Origin: Ruminococcus sp.
GTDB taxonomy: Bacteria > Bacillota_A > Clostridia > Oscillospirales > Ruminococcaceae
Assembly (NCBI RefSeq): GCF_016283395.1
Contig: NZ_JAEEMU010000037.1
Coordinates: forward strand, 62,001-126,000
Direction: 5' to 3'
DNA length: 64,000 bases
Under the pieces are notes generated by a model. That model did no database searches and was not told the origin of the DNA. It worked only from the letters and a program-made list of their open reading frames with translations. The position numbers and the translations under genes were made by a program. Shown piece by piece: positions 1 to 8,625 of the stretch. How positions within the stretch are numbered: position 1 is the first letter of the stretch; every line of letters begins with the position of its first letter.

Positions 1-2256
1 AAGCTGTTTTCTTATCATACAAAGATCGAAAACGTCTATACTGCCGTCTCTGCAAATGTCAGCCGCTGTCCAGTCGGAAATCGTTATATCTGCCGAGCCT
101 TCCAGCCATTTCTGGAGAGTCAGCATATCAGCGATACCGAATACCTTGTCACCGTTTACATCACCGAGACATTTCCACTCCACTTCTTCGCCATTGTATT
201 GGTTCTTTGGAACAGCTGCCTGCATGATACAGAAGTAATCCGTATTGCATATTCCGTAATCAGGGGACGGCTTGATATAATATAAGGATATCTTTCCGTC
301 AGATAAAACGGCATCATCTATTGTTATGCTTTTTCTGCCTGTGGACTCAATAGTGAAATCAATGAACAGCACATTGTCAGCGAAAAAGACATCATCATAC
401 TTTGTGAGAAGATTTTTTTGAACTTCATCTACAAAATAGCGTGAGAGTACCTCTGAAAGCTCAGTCGTTGAAGTAACTACCGCGGACTTTAAACCATTTA
501 TTATGCCTTCTTCCTTTAATCCTCGAGTCGTTGTTGAAATTTCATCTATTGCGCAAACCATGCCCATAGTTCCGCCTGACTTGCTGACATTGAAAACAAT
601 ATCAGCAGAATTATTGGAAAATTCGTTTATCACTACAGCATTTTCACTGCACGGCTCATATCCTTCGGGCAGATAGTCTGCGTTGAGTTTAAGCTCAGCC
701 AGTTCAGAAACAGGTGTCTTTGTATCGAAATAATACGGATTGCTGCCTTCGCAGTTTTTAACTGCTCCCGAGAATAGTTTCTGTACGTTGTCATATGGTA
801 TCTCTATGGGCTTTCCTGTGTCAATATCTATGACGCTTATACGTTTGAGGTTGTCCTCAAGTATCTCTTCGTCCTGCCATATGACCTCAGAGCCGTTATA
901 CTTATCTTTTGGTATCTCCACTCTGAGGATATCAAAGTATGACGTTCTCATACGAACTGCATTTACGACAGAGGTATAATCTATCACCAGCTTGCCGTCC
1001 CTGTATACTGCATCTTTCAGTCCGTGCTTGAAAACACGTCCCTGATACGGATCAAGATAAGTACTCAGCATGAGTACATAATTCTCGAAAAATTTGTCTG
1101 AATACTGTGATACGAACTTATCCAGTGCTTTTTCTTCAATGAATTCTGAAAGAAAGTCTGTAAGCTCGGACTTTGATTTTATAACAGCCGATTTTGAGTC
1201 CTTGTACTGTTCATATATCTCAGTTGATGAAGCTTTGAGTTCACCCGAATAAAGGCTGTAGCTTGCATATGAGAAATAAGCGTCATTAATATACGAATTA
1301 TTAAGTTTGATCTTATATGTATCAGCTGCTATGGAGCAATCGGCAGTCAAAGTCTTAACGGCAGGAGCTACACCTTTGTCAACATATCCTGCAAGTTCCC
1401 AGCGTATAATGCTATTGCCCTCAGATTTAGCTTTATAAGCTGTAATAAACTTCTGTGTGCCTCCTTCAAGGAGTCTTGATGTTTCCATTGAACAAGATGA
1501 CTGACAAGCTTCCCTGAACATATTCTTATCCACAGTTGAACTCCAGCTGTATGCTGTGCCGATAGCTCTGTCTATACAGAATACCACGAGATCATCTTTT
1601 GCGGATATCTCGCCGTTCTTTTTCTTGTAAGCCTCATATTCGGAAGTACAGTCGGGAAGCCAACCGTAGATATCAGTCTCGGTGATCTCCATATCCTCGT
1701 CTATAGCAAAGGAGTAGAAAGCAGCAGCATTAACGCCGCCCAGATCAAGACCTGCCTTCTGAGCAAGGGTATTATTCTCCAAAACAGGATCGTATCCGTC
1801 CACGGGCATTATGCACATCTGTATCCATTTGTCGGTGAGGGCAACTGCAAACTCTCCCTGTTCCTTTGGAGCGTAGTATACTGCCACTTCATAGCAGTCG
1901 CCTGTCTCCGAGGTTTCAGAGATGTATTTCTCACGTTTGAGCTCGCTCATAATTCCGTCCGTTGCCCTTATCTCGTAACGTGAAGCTTCCTGCTCAGCAT
2001 TTTCAGACACTCTCGCCGTACTTTCTTTGAAAACTATACAAACAAGACCGTCCTTTACAAGAGTAGCTCCATAGGTGTTTCTGAATTCCAGAGCACTGTC
2101 AAAGCTGTTTGGTATCCAGTCTGGGAGAGCAGCTCCAGTGGCGTGGTCGGCTGCATAAACAGCTGTAGGGACGAATACAGAGGGGATATTTGCTGAAATA
2201 GGGGGAATTGCAGATGCAACTGCGGTAAATGCAGCTGCTATCTTCTTGATTTTCAT
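1..2256 (-). CDS. Secreted dockerin type I protein (C-terminus outside window)
   Basis: The frame is open for 752 codons from an ATG at 2256 to the left edge, so the C-terminus is missing. An AGGTG ribosome site lies just upstream. A short basic, then Ala-rich N-terminus looks like a signal peptide ending near AVYA. From about residue 692 there is a dockerin: LGDVNGDKVFGIADMLTLQ gives the D-x-N-x-D calcium loop of repeat 1, and DICRDGSIDVFDLCMIRK gives repeat 2. Dockerins bind cohesins, so the protein is probably docked on a cell-surface or cellulosome-like scaffold. Residues ~352-460 and ~589-692 look like two copies of one ~105-residue module; both contain SAV, a Lys/Tyr-rich segment, a DAV-x-DGK turn and end in YNG-x-EV-x-W. 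I recognise no catalytic domain, so the cargo function is unknown. Confidence 0.85.
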   Translation of the reverse strand, partial: MKIKKIAAAFTAVASAIPPISANIPSVFVPTAVYAADHATGAALPDWIPNSFDSALEFRNTYGATLVKDGLVCIVFKESTARVSENAEQEASRYEIRATDGIMSELKREKYISETSETGDCYEVAVYYAPKEQGEFAVALTDKWIQMCIMPVDGYDPVLENNTLAQKAGLDLGGVNAAAFYSFAIDEDMEITETDIYGWLPDCTSEYEAYKKKNGEISAKDDLVVFCIDRAIGTAYSWSSTVDKNMFREACQSSCSMETSRLLEGGTQKFITAYKAKSEGNSIIRWELAGYVDKGVAPAVKTLTADCSIAADTYKIKLNNSYINDAYFSYASYSLYSGELKASSTEIYEQYKDSKSAVIKSKSELTDFLSEFIEEKALDKFVSQYSDKFFENYVLMLSTYLDPYQGRVFKHGLKDAVYRDGKLVIDYTSVVNAVRMRTSYFDILRVEIPKDKYNGSEVIWQDEEILEDNLKRISVIDIDTGKPIEIPYDNVQKLFSGAVKNCEGSNPYYFDTKTPVSELAELKLNADYLPEGYEPCSENAVVINEFSNNSADIVFNVSKSGGTMGMVCAIDEISTTTRGLKEEGIINGLKSAVVTSTTELSEVLSRYFVDEVQKNLLTKYDDVFFADNVLFIDFTIESTGRKSITIDDAVLSDGKISLYYIKPSPDYGICNTDYFCIMQAAVPKNQYNGEEVEWKCLGDVNGDKVFGIADMLTLQKWLEGSADITISDWTAADICRDGSIDVFDLCMIRKQL

Positions 2257-2305
2257 ATAATTCACCTGCCATTCTTAATATTTACAGTACTGACTGTTTA
2301 GTTCC

Positions 2306-2334
2306 ATTATATAACGTTATTTCACTGAATGCAA
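2306..2334 (-). promoter_or_regulatory. Sigma-A promoter of the dockerin gene
   Basis: On the minus strand TTGCAT (2329-2334) and TATAAT (2306-2311) are 17 bases apart. The -10 lies about 50 bases upstream of the ATG at 2256. Confidence 0.6.
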
Positions 2335-2432
2335 GAAAAAATCGCATTTTAGTCTTTATACGATATAACGTATCGGAATGGCAGGATGTGCGGCTGAAAT
2401 CGTAAACTTTTTATGAACGAATATATCAGGAT

Positions 2433-2463
2433 ACAGAAAAATACCGCAGCACAAGGCTGCGGC
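2433..2463 (-). terminator. Rho-independent terminator of htrA
   Basis: On the minus strand CCGCAGC pairs with GCTGCGG (2444-2462, five-base loop), followed by TATTTTTCTG. It lies 27 bases beyond the TAA at 2490, which is the end of the full-length reading of htrA. The terminator therefore fits the longer reading better than the early stop at 2589. Confidence 0.8.
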
Positions 2464-2489
2464 AATATATATAGAGGGGATTGGGTAAC

Positions 2490-2591
2490 TTAATTTTGTG
2501 CGGCTACAGCTTCGTCAAGTGTTACTGTAACTTTATTTTCAACGCCGTCTCTGACGTAGGTAAGCTCGATGGTTTCGCCTGCTTTATGTTA
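2490..2591 (-). other. Severed C-terminal end of the HtrA PDZ domain
   Basis: Immediately after the in-frame TAA at 2589-2591 the same frame continues for 32 codons to a second TAA at 2490. The continuation reads HKAGETIELTYVRDG and then NKVTVTLDEA, which is the normal closing strand and helix of an HtrA PDZ domain. The break is a single nonsense codon, not a frameshift. Confidence 0.8.
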
Positions 2592-3854
2592 GTTTTTCTT
2601 GGCAGTCAGTTCTTCATATGTTGTAACACTTTCATCATTTACCTTGATGATTATATCGCCTGACTGTATTCCTGCGTTTGCGGCTGCACCGTCTTGCTTT
2701 ACTTCCGTAACGTATACTCCGACAGGAAGATTATACATTCTTGAAATGTTCTCGGTAACGTCCTGACAGCTGATACCTAACAGAGGCTTTTCTGTTACAT
2801 AGCCGTATTTCATTATATCTTCAACAATTCTTGAAGCTTCGTTTGAGGGGATAGCAAAGCCTATTCCTTCGATACTTGCCTCAGAATATGATGCTGACAT
2901 TTTGGAAGAGTTGATACCTATTACCTGACCTTTCATGTTGATGAGAGGTCCGCCTGAGTTGCCGGAGTTTATAGCTGCGTCTGTCTGGATAAGAGTCATT
3001 GATTTTTCGTTTATGGTGATCTGGCGGTTAAGTCCCGATACGATACCGCTTGTTACTGTGTTCATAAGGTCAAAGCCGAGAGGATTACCTATGGCAATAA
3101 CATTTTGACCGAGATCAAGGTCATCGCTGTTGCCGAATTCGGCTGCAACAAGATCCTTTGCATTTATTTTAAGTACAGCAAGGTCATAATCTGTATCATA
3201 TCCGATGACCTCTGCGTCATAGCAGTCTTCTTCATTGACGATAACAGATATGCTGCTTGCCAGACCTGAGTTATACTCTGTATCATAGATAACGTGAGCG
3301 TTAGTTACGATATAACCGTTAGTTGTGATAACTACACCTGTACCCGTAGCTGTTGCAGTGGAAGTCTGCGGCTGCTGATTTTGACCAAATCCGCCAAAGT
3401 TAAAGTAACCGCCGCTGTTGCTCTGAGAAGTCATTGTGAAAGTGGACTCGATACCTACAACCGAGGGGAGTACCTTCTGTACAACTTCTTCTGTGGTGAG
3501 TTCATTGCTGTTTGTTTCTGTAAGGTTAGTATAGTTTACGGTTTTAGCTGAGATAGTGGACTCAGTTGTATTTTCTGTCTTTTTATCTTCTGTTTCTTCA
3601 ACGACTAATGATGTCAGCTTATTATTTGTTCCGAATGCGTAATGGTAGATGCCGATAGAACCACCAGATACAAGAACCATTGCCATGATCGATGCTGCTA
3701 TCTTAGCAGTCATGCGTCTTTTTATTTTCTTTGATACATTGCTGTCTGCTGAAAAGCAGGTATATTCACTGTATTTATTATTCATGCCTTGTACCTCACT
3801 GTTTTCGTTGTTCTCGTTCATGCCGTTTACTGTGTATTTGTACTCATTTTTCAT
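2589..3854 (-). CDS. htrA: HtrA/DegP-type membrane-anchored serine protease, PDZ domain interrupted by a stop codon
   Basis: This is an envelope quality-control protease of the HtrA family (S1C). I place the start at ATG 3854, which has an AAAGGAA site 11 bases upstream; the frame is open further 5' but those codons look untranslated. A cytoplasmic N-terminus is followed by one membrane segment (~51-72), a Thr/Asn-rich linker, and the trypsin-like domain. The catalytic residues are His187 (TNAHV), Asp224 (DYDLAVLK) and Ser300 (INSGNSGGPL). One PDZ domain starts near 345. Translation as read ends at ELTAKKN, 421 residues, about 33 short of the family's normal end. The missing part is present in the same frame downstream. 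The protease domain is intact, so the shortened protein could still be active. A sequencing error, a true nonsense allele and stop-codon readthrough all remain possible. Confidence 0.85.
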   Translation of the reverse strand: MKNEYKYTVNGMNENNENSEVQGMNNKYSEYTCFSADSNVSKKIKRRMTAKIAASIMAMVLVSGGSIGIYHYAFGTNNKLTSLVVEETEDKKTENTTESTISAKTVNYTNLTETNSNELTTEEVVQKVLPSVVGIESTFTMTSQSNSGGYFNFGGFGQNQQPQTSTATATGTGVVITTNGYIVTNAHVIYDTEYNSGLASSISVIVNEEDCYDAEVIGYDTDYDLAVLKINAKDLVAAEFGNSDDLDLGQNVIAIGNPLGFDLMNTVTSGIVSGLNRQITINEKSMTLIQTDAAINSGNSGGPLINMKGQVIGINSSKMSASYSEASIEGIGFAIPSNEASRIVEDIMKYGYVTEKPLLGISCQDVTENISRMYNLPVGVYVTEVKQDGAAANAGIQSGDIIIKVNDESVTTYEELTAKKN

Positions 3855-3935
3855 AATATTCACTATTCCTTTCAGGATTTTATTTTCGCTTTTATCGGGA
3901 GCCTTTCCCGTTGCTGTGATTATATTATATTTCAT

Positions 3936-4063
3936 CTGTGTGAAATAAATTTGCAATGAATGTTGATTTTTTCTGGATTTTTGGTGTTGTATTTTTCACA
4001 TATATAAAAGCTGTGTGAATGAATGCGATAATTTTGTTAGTGTGTTCTTCACAGTATGAACAC
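3936..4063. promoter_or_regulatory. Cluster of TGTGAA/TTCACA half-sites upstream of htrA
   Basis: CTGTGTGAA occurs twice (3936-3944 and 4011-4019). TTCACA occurs in the opposite sense at 3995-4000 and 4049-4054. GTGTTC and GAACAC form an inverted repeat at 4042-4063. All lie within about 210 bases upstream of the htrA start. They may be binding sites for an envelope-stress regulator, but the factor is unknown and AT-rich chance matches are possible. A TATAAT occurs on the minus strand in this leader but has no well-spaced -35. Confidence 0.35.
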
Positions 4064-4080
4064 TTTTCGGTTCAAAGCAC

Positions 4081-4127
4081 AAAAAAGTTCCCCTCATCAA
4101 TCAGATGCTTCTGTTTGATGAGGGGGA
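4081..4127 (-). terminator. Terminator of the MoxR-DUF58-transglutaminase-DUF308 operon
   Basis: A 13-base stem (TTCCCCTCATCAA, 4088-4100, with its complement at 4114-4127) is followed on the minus strand by a T run. It starts a few bases after the DUF308 gene ends. Confidence 0.85.
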
Positions 4128-4131
4128 ATAA

Positions 4132-4719
4132 TTATTGTATTCTTTTGTGATCGTTATTATCAGGGGCAGTATATCCTGTGGCATCAATTACATCAGAATT
4201 AGAATAATTTGAAGAATTCCTTTGATTTATGACGTATGCTACGTAATAGTTGAATGCAGCAAACAGGAGCATTACTATACCGATTATTATGCGAATGATA
4301 TTTCCGCCCTTGAAAGGGTTGAATACAAAGAATATAGAGCTTATAAGCAGCAGTATTCCGAATATGAGCTGCAAAAGCTTCAAACCGTTTGTGAAATCCT
4401 TGCTCAAAGCCTTTACTATCTGAGTAATTGCGACTATTCCTATTATAATGCCTGCAATGAGGGAAAGCTGAGCTGTAATGAACCTCGGGAGATACATGAC
4501 GAATAATCCGATGAGAACTCCTATTATACCTGCCGGCATTAGACCTGCACCGTCACCGCTGCCAAGTCCGCCCAATACAGTAAAAGCACTTCCCACTATT
4601 ATTATTCCGCCGATAATATAGAACACCCATGAGAGCACTCCGGGAAAGAATGTAAACAGAATACCGCAGACTGTTAGCAGGATACCTTTAAAGATGTAGT
4701 TTGAATTATCTATTTTCAC
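4132..4719 (-). CDS. DUF308/HdeD-like membrane protein
   Basis: 195 residues with about six hydrophobic helices arranged as paired hairpins, Gly-rich within the helices, and a polar Asn/Asp tail. This is the pattern of the DUF308 (HdeD) family, whose biochemical role in Firmicutes is unknown. The start is GTG at 4719; its AGGAGG site overlaps the TAG stop of the transglutaminase gene 11 bases upstream, so the two are translationally coupled. It is the last gene of the four-gene operon. Confidence 0.75.
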   Translation of the reverse strand: MKIDNSNYIFKGILLTVCGILFTFFPGVLSWVFYIIGGIIIVGSAFTVLGGLGSGDGAGLMPAGIIGVLIGLFVMYLPRFITAQLSLIAGIIIGIVAITQIVKALSKDFTNGLKLLQLIFGILLLISSIFFVFNPFKGGNIIRIIIGIVMLLFAAFNYYVAYVINQRNSSNYSNSDVIDATGYTAPDNNDHKRIQ

Positions 4720-4729
4720 AAAATCCCTC

Positions 4730-7423
4730 CTATTTCAGTACATTTATGAACTTGAGCCTTAATCTCTGAATGAAGCTTGCATTATTGTATATTTTTGCAG
4801 AAATATCTTCAACAGTTTTCCTGCACATCTTCAGTTCATCTTCATCGGGAACACCTTGTCCGTAGCAGGCTTTCAGAGCGATATCAGTGAGCTTTTCAAA
4901 GCTTCCTGCTTCAAAATAATCTCCTGCAAGCTTTTTCTCGACTTCCTCAGCGAAAGCTTTGTAATTTCCGTTTTCGCTCGTAAGCATCAATGAAGCAAGG
5001 AGCTTTTCGGAATATGAATAAATATTTTTGACTCTTGAAGGAGTTTTGCCTGAATTGAAATTCTTTTCACGTTTTTTGATTATAAGATATCTTCTTAAAA
5101 CGATGATCAGAGCTGCAAGAATGAGTACAAGTAAGAATTTCAGTATATTTTTTACAGCCTTAGACAAAGCTTTACCGCTGCCTTTTCCTATACCGATACC
5201 ACCGACTTTTGAAGTAACAGTCTGTGTTGCCTGAGAAGTAGTCATAGTAGTATGTTTTCCGCTTGTACGTGATCCTGAAGTCAGAGTAGTACGTTCTTGT
5301 GTATTTTGCTGTGTAGTTGTAGTAACAGTGTTTTCAGAAGATGTTTCAGCAGGCTTGTTAGGTTCTGTGTTGATCTCCTTTGCCGAATAACCTGATGTAA
5401 ACTCATAAGGTATCCAGCCTATTCCGTCAAGATAGATCTCTGTCCATGCATGGCTTCGGTTATCCTTAACATCAATAGTAACGGAGTTGTCTGAATTCTT
5501 CTTTCCTGCGGTCACGTCATCTTCTACGATTATGTATCCTGTAGCGTAACGAGCCGGGATACCGGCCATTCTTGCAAGAATAACACCTGACGTAGCAAAA
5601 TTTATACAGTAGCCCTTGTGGTTCTCTAACAGGAAGTAGTTTACAAAGTCACGATTTGAAGGAGTTTTTCTTGGGTATAAGGAATATGTACATTCGCTCT
5701 GCATTTTATCCTTTATAGCTTTGAGAACTTTCAGTTTTCCTTCGATAGATGTAGTATCGCCCTCAAGAACATCGGCATATGCAGCCTTTACTTCCTTCAT
5801 GGCCTTTGTATTCGGAACATCAAGGTATTCATCGTAAACAAAGTCCTTATAGCTGTTCTGCAGAAGCTGTGCCATAATAGTGTCGCCGTTCTCTAAAACA
5901 AACTCTCTGTTATATGGGATATCATAGTCTATTGAGAAGAAATCATCATAAGTCAGCAGATCGTTTTCGTTACAGTATTCAAGAACAGCCTCACGCGTGA
6001 GCTTGTCATGTATATCAGAAGCTGAAAAAACTTCACGGAAATTATGATTTTTCTTTTTTAATTCAGATACAGCGGTAGATATGGTATCAATATCTACAGG
6101 GAAGAACTTATATGACGATTCACCCTTTTTACCGTCCTTGGGAGAAACTGTCAGATCCTTATTGTATGACAGACCGCCGAAGTTTTCTGTACCGTAAGGA
6201 GCATAAACATAATGTGATTTCTTTTTGCTGTTCTTGATCCATATAGTATTATCATTGCCGCTGTAGATAAGCTTGGCAAATGTTGCAGGAAAATCCTGGG
6301 GGTATATATCATATTTCTTGAAGTCATCAAATATCTTGTTTTTGTATGCAGATTTAGGAAGCTTGAACCATTCATTATCCTTATAGATAGAGCCAACATA
6401 GTTTTTTAGATATATCGCACCTTTGACAGGCTGTTCAATTGTAACAGTCAGATCTGTAACATTTTTATAACGTACATGGTCGTTTGTTCCAAGCTTGTGA
6501 TTTTCATATTCAAAATCGAATCCGAAAGCACTTGTAAGGCTTGAAAGACTTTCTGCGAGGTTTTCAAAAGTAAAATCGTTCATTGCCTCGGTGATCTCAC
6601 GGCGTTTTTCGTTGATCGCATCACTTCTTTTATAATGTGTGAGCTTCAGGTAGCTGTATGAGACAGCTGTTACGAGCATAACGCTTGCAATAATAAATAT
6701 ACCGCATTTCTCCGTAACTTTAAGCTTCATATGCCGCTTCGGGAAGAAGAGGTTATTCTTCCTTACAAAGCCGCTCTGTCCGCCTGAGTATTCACCAACG
6801 TCTATAGTTGACATTGCAAGAAGCGAGAGCCAGTATGCAATACAGAGCATACCCCAGAATACCGAGACTTCGATACCGTTGTACATTCCGAGCTCAAGAA
6901 GAGGGAATGTTACCATAAGGGGAAGTACGGGATTTGGACGGCATATAGTAAAGAAATACAATACTATAGCAAGCAGCCATACATAAAATATAAACAGCGT
7001 CGTGACAGACTTGATCTCATAGGATTTTATTATGTTTTTGTAGTAATTGATCTCAGAATGGTACGAGGTTTTATATATGATATTGTAAACGAACTTAAAG
7101 CCCATAGAGATGAGCGAAGATTTTTTATACGCATAAATAACAAAAGCTGCTATAGAACCGCCGTACACCCAAAGTGCTTTTTTACCTAAAAGCGATAGTG
7201 TAAGGTAAAATATCGAGAAGCATATTGCAGCCATTGCAACAGACTTTCCGTTAAAACGGAAAGGGAACATTCCGAAGAATGACATCAGAACTGACGTAAA
7301 GCCTATAACAGCTATAAGCGCGGAAAAAGGCTTTCTGTAGTTAGCGTTTTTACGTTTTACCGACATTACTATGCTGTCACTTATAGAAATGCCGTTTATG
7401 TTTTGCGAATTCTTTCTTTTCAT
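4730..7423 (-). CDS. Membrane transglutaminase-like protein (TgpA type)
   Basis: 897 residues. The first ~210 residues contain a series of membrane helices, with another at ~240-260. A large extracytoplasmic region follows, with a transglutaminase core: Cys near 606 in GYCINFATSG, His near 658 in RSHAWTEIYL, and WIPYEFT, where the usual third catalytic Asp is Glu, as is common in this subfamily. After a Thr/Ser-rich linker (~690-730) there is one more membrane helix and a cytoplasmic tail. Proteins of this type sit with MoxR ATPases and DUF58 proteins and may act on cell-surface proteins; the substrate is unknown. Its ATG overlaps the TAA of the DUF58 gene by one base (TAATG). Confidence 0.85.
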   Translation of the reverse strand: MKRKNSQNINGISISDSIVMSVKRKNANYRKPFSALIAVIGFTSVLMSFFGMFPFRFNGKSVAMAAICFSIFYLTLSLLGKKALWVYGGSIAAFVIYAYKKSSLISMGFKFVYNIIYKTSYHSEINYYKNIIKSYEIKSVTTLFIFYVWLLAIVLYFFTICRPNPVLPLMVTFPLLELGMYNGIEVSVFWGMLCIAYWLSLLAMSTIDVGEYSGGQSGFVRKNNLFFPKRHMKLKVTEKCGIFIIASVMLVTAVSYSYLKLTHYKRSDAINEKRREITEAMNDFTFENLAESLSSLTSAFGFDFEYENHKLGTNDHVRYKNVTDLTVTIEQPVKGAIYLKNYVGSIYKDNEWFKLPKSAYKNKIFDDFKKYDIYPQDFPATFAKLIYSGNDNTIWIKNSKKKSHYVYAPYGTENFGGLSYNKDLTVSPKDGKKGESSYKFFPVDIDTISTAVSELKKKNHNFREVFSASDIHDKLTREAVLEYCNENDLLTYDDFFSIDYDIPYNREFVLENGDTIMAQLLQNSYKDFVYDEYLDVPNTKAMKEVKAAYADVLEGDTTSIEGKLKVLKAIKDKMQSECTYSLYPRKTPSNRDFVNYFLLENHKGYCINFATSGVILARMAGIPARYATGYIIVEDDVTAGKKNSDNSVTIDVKDNRSHAWTEIYLDGIGWIPYEFTSGYSAKEINTEPNKPAETSSENTVTTTTQQNTQERTTLTSGSRTSGKHTTMTTSQATQTVTSKVGGIGIGKGSGKALSKAVKNILKFLLVLILAALIIVLRRYLIIKKREKNFNSGKTPSRVKNIYSYSEKLLASLMLTSENGNYKAFAEEVEKKLAGDYFEAGSFEKLTDIALKACYGQGVPDEDELKMCRKTVEDISAKIYNNASFIQRLRLKFINVLK

Positions 7424-8616
7424 TATATATCTATATCCTTTATAGAAGCAGATATTTTGCCGACAATTACGGGGATAACATTAAGAGAAGAAAATCCCGA
7501 ACTGATATCGGAAAGTTCTTCCACAGAGTCAGCAACGATAACTGCATTTTTGAAGTCAGCATCTACATTCTCATCAATATCTCCAAGTATGGATTGGTCA
7601 GCAAATGAACTGATATACGTAAATGAAGCAAATGAAAGAGAATTGTTTTCCAGGAAATATTGTTTCGGAGAATGGCTGAACATATTGTCATTTATAGAGG
7701 TTATAATATTTCGTATAACAGCTGAAAGGTCAGAACTGTCATTGATATCCTGTTCTGCGAAGCGATCCTGAGCAGCGTTATAGAAAGTTACTGAATGTAC
7801 TCTTTCGTTATCGAGAAGAAACTGTGAAATAGAAAGAAATGTCTCAATGAGTGTGTCGAATACAGGAAGAGTGAGATCGTTATCTTTATAACACTTCAGA
7901 TCAAGGAACAATGAGCACGGAACATCAATAGGAAGGCTATATTCCTTTACGATAAAATCGTCTTTCTTTGAACTCAGCTTCCAATGGATACGGTTGAGTT
8001 TGTCGCCTGGATTGTATTCTCTCAGGTCGAATACCTCTGACGGATCGTCACCTGAACGGTATTCGGAGAACATATCGCTTTCTTCGTTTACACGGTCGCT
8101 GTAGTGAACTATTCCGCTGACTTCATGTCCTTCGGGCATTATGACAACTTCGGTATTGATATTCTTTCCTGTTTTGAACTTGAATATCCTGAGTGGATCA
8201 TATATATTTAAATAGGAAGTCTTGATCTTTATTATGCCGCAGAATTTTGATTTGAGCTGGAAAGTTATCCTCTGTGAATTGCGCGGCTGAATAGGAAGGT
8301 AAAGATCGAATGCCGAAGTCTGATTGCTGAATACATTATAATATACAATATGCGCCTCAGCTTTTCCGATAGGGAAGATGCTTCTGTTGTTAACTACCAG
8401 CTGAACGGCAAAATCTTTGTTTTTAGCGGCGTTTTTATCTTTGACTGCAAATTCTACCGAGATCATTCTCTTTGTTATATATGTGGTAACATACATTAAT
8501 ATAGGTAAAGCTATCATCACGATGAGCAGTACGAGTGCAAAATCCCATATATATAATATATAGAAGGCAGCACATACAAGTATCAGAACAATGAACAGTA
8601 TTTTTGTAAGTAACAT
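7423..8616 (-). CDS. DUF58 domain protein
   Basis: 397 residues. Two membrane helices at the N-terminus are followed by a beta-rich part and a von Willebrand A-like DUF58 region. The family signature is clear around residues 187-215: RSGDDPSEVFDLREYNPGD then NRIHWKLSSK. The gene lies 9 bases after the MoxR gene and overlaps the transglutaminase start by one base. MoxR, DUF58 and transglutaminase proteins are a recurrent trio, thought to be a chaperone-type ATPase with its membrane partners. The specific function is not established. Confidence 0.85.
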   Translation of the reverse strand: MLLTKILFIVLILVCAAFYILYIWDFALVLLIVMIALPILMYVTTYITKRMISVEFAVKDKNAAKNKDFAVQLVVNNRSIFPIGKAEAHIVYYNVFSNQTSAFDLYLPIQPRNSQRITFQLKSKFCGIIKIKTSYLNIYDPLRIFKFKTGKNINTEVVIMPEGHEVSGIVHYSDRVNEESDMFSEYRSGDDPSEVFDLREYNPGDKLNRIHWKLSSKKDDFIVKEYSLPIDVPCSLFLDLKCYKDNDLTLPVFDTLIETFLSISQFLLDNERVHSVTFYNAAQDRFAEQDINDSSDLSAVIRNIITSINDNMFSHSPKQYFLENNSLSFASFTYISSFADQSILGDIDENVDADFKNAVIVADSVEELSDISSGFSSLNVIPVIVGKISASIKDIDI

Positions 8617-8625
8617 GATGCCGCC

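Noticed and set aside
2330..2400. Imperfect palindrome near 2360 (CGATA-TAACG-TATCG) as an operator
   Set aside because: It is short, AT-rich and lies upstream of the dockerin promoter with no supporting second copy.
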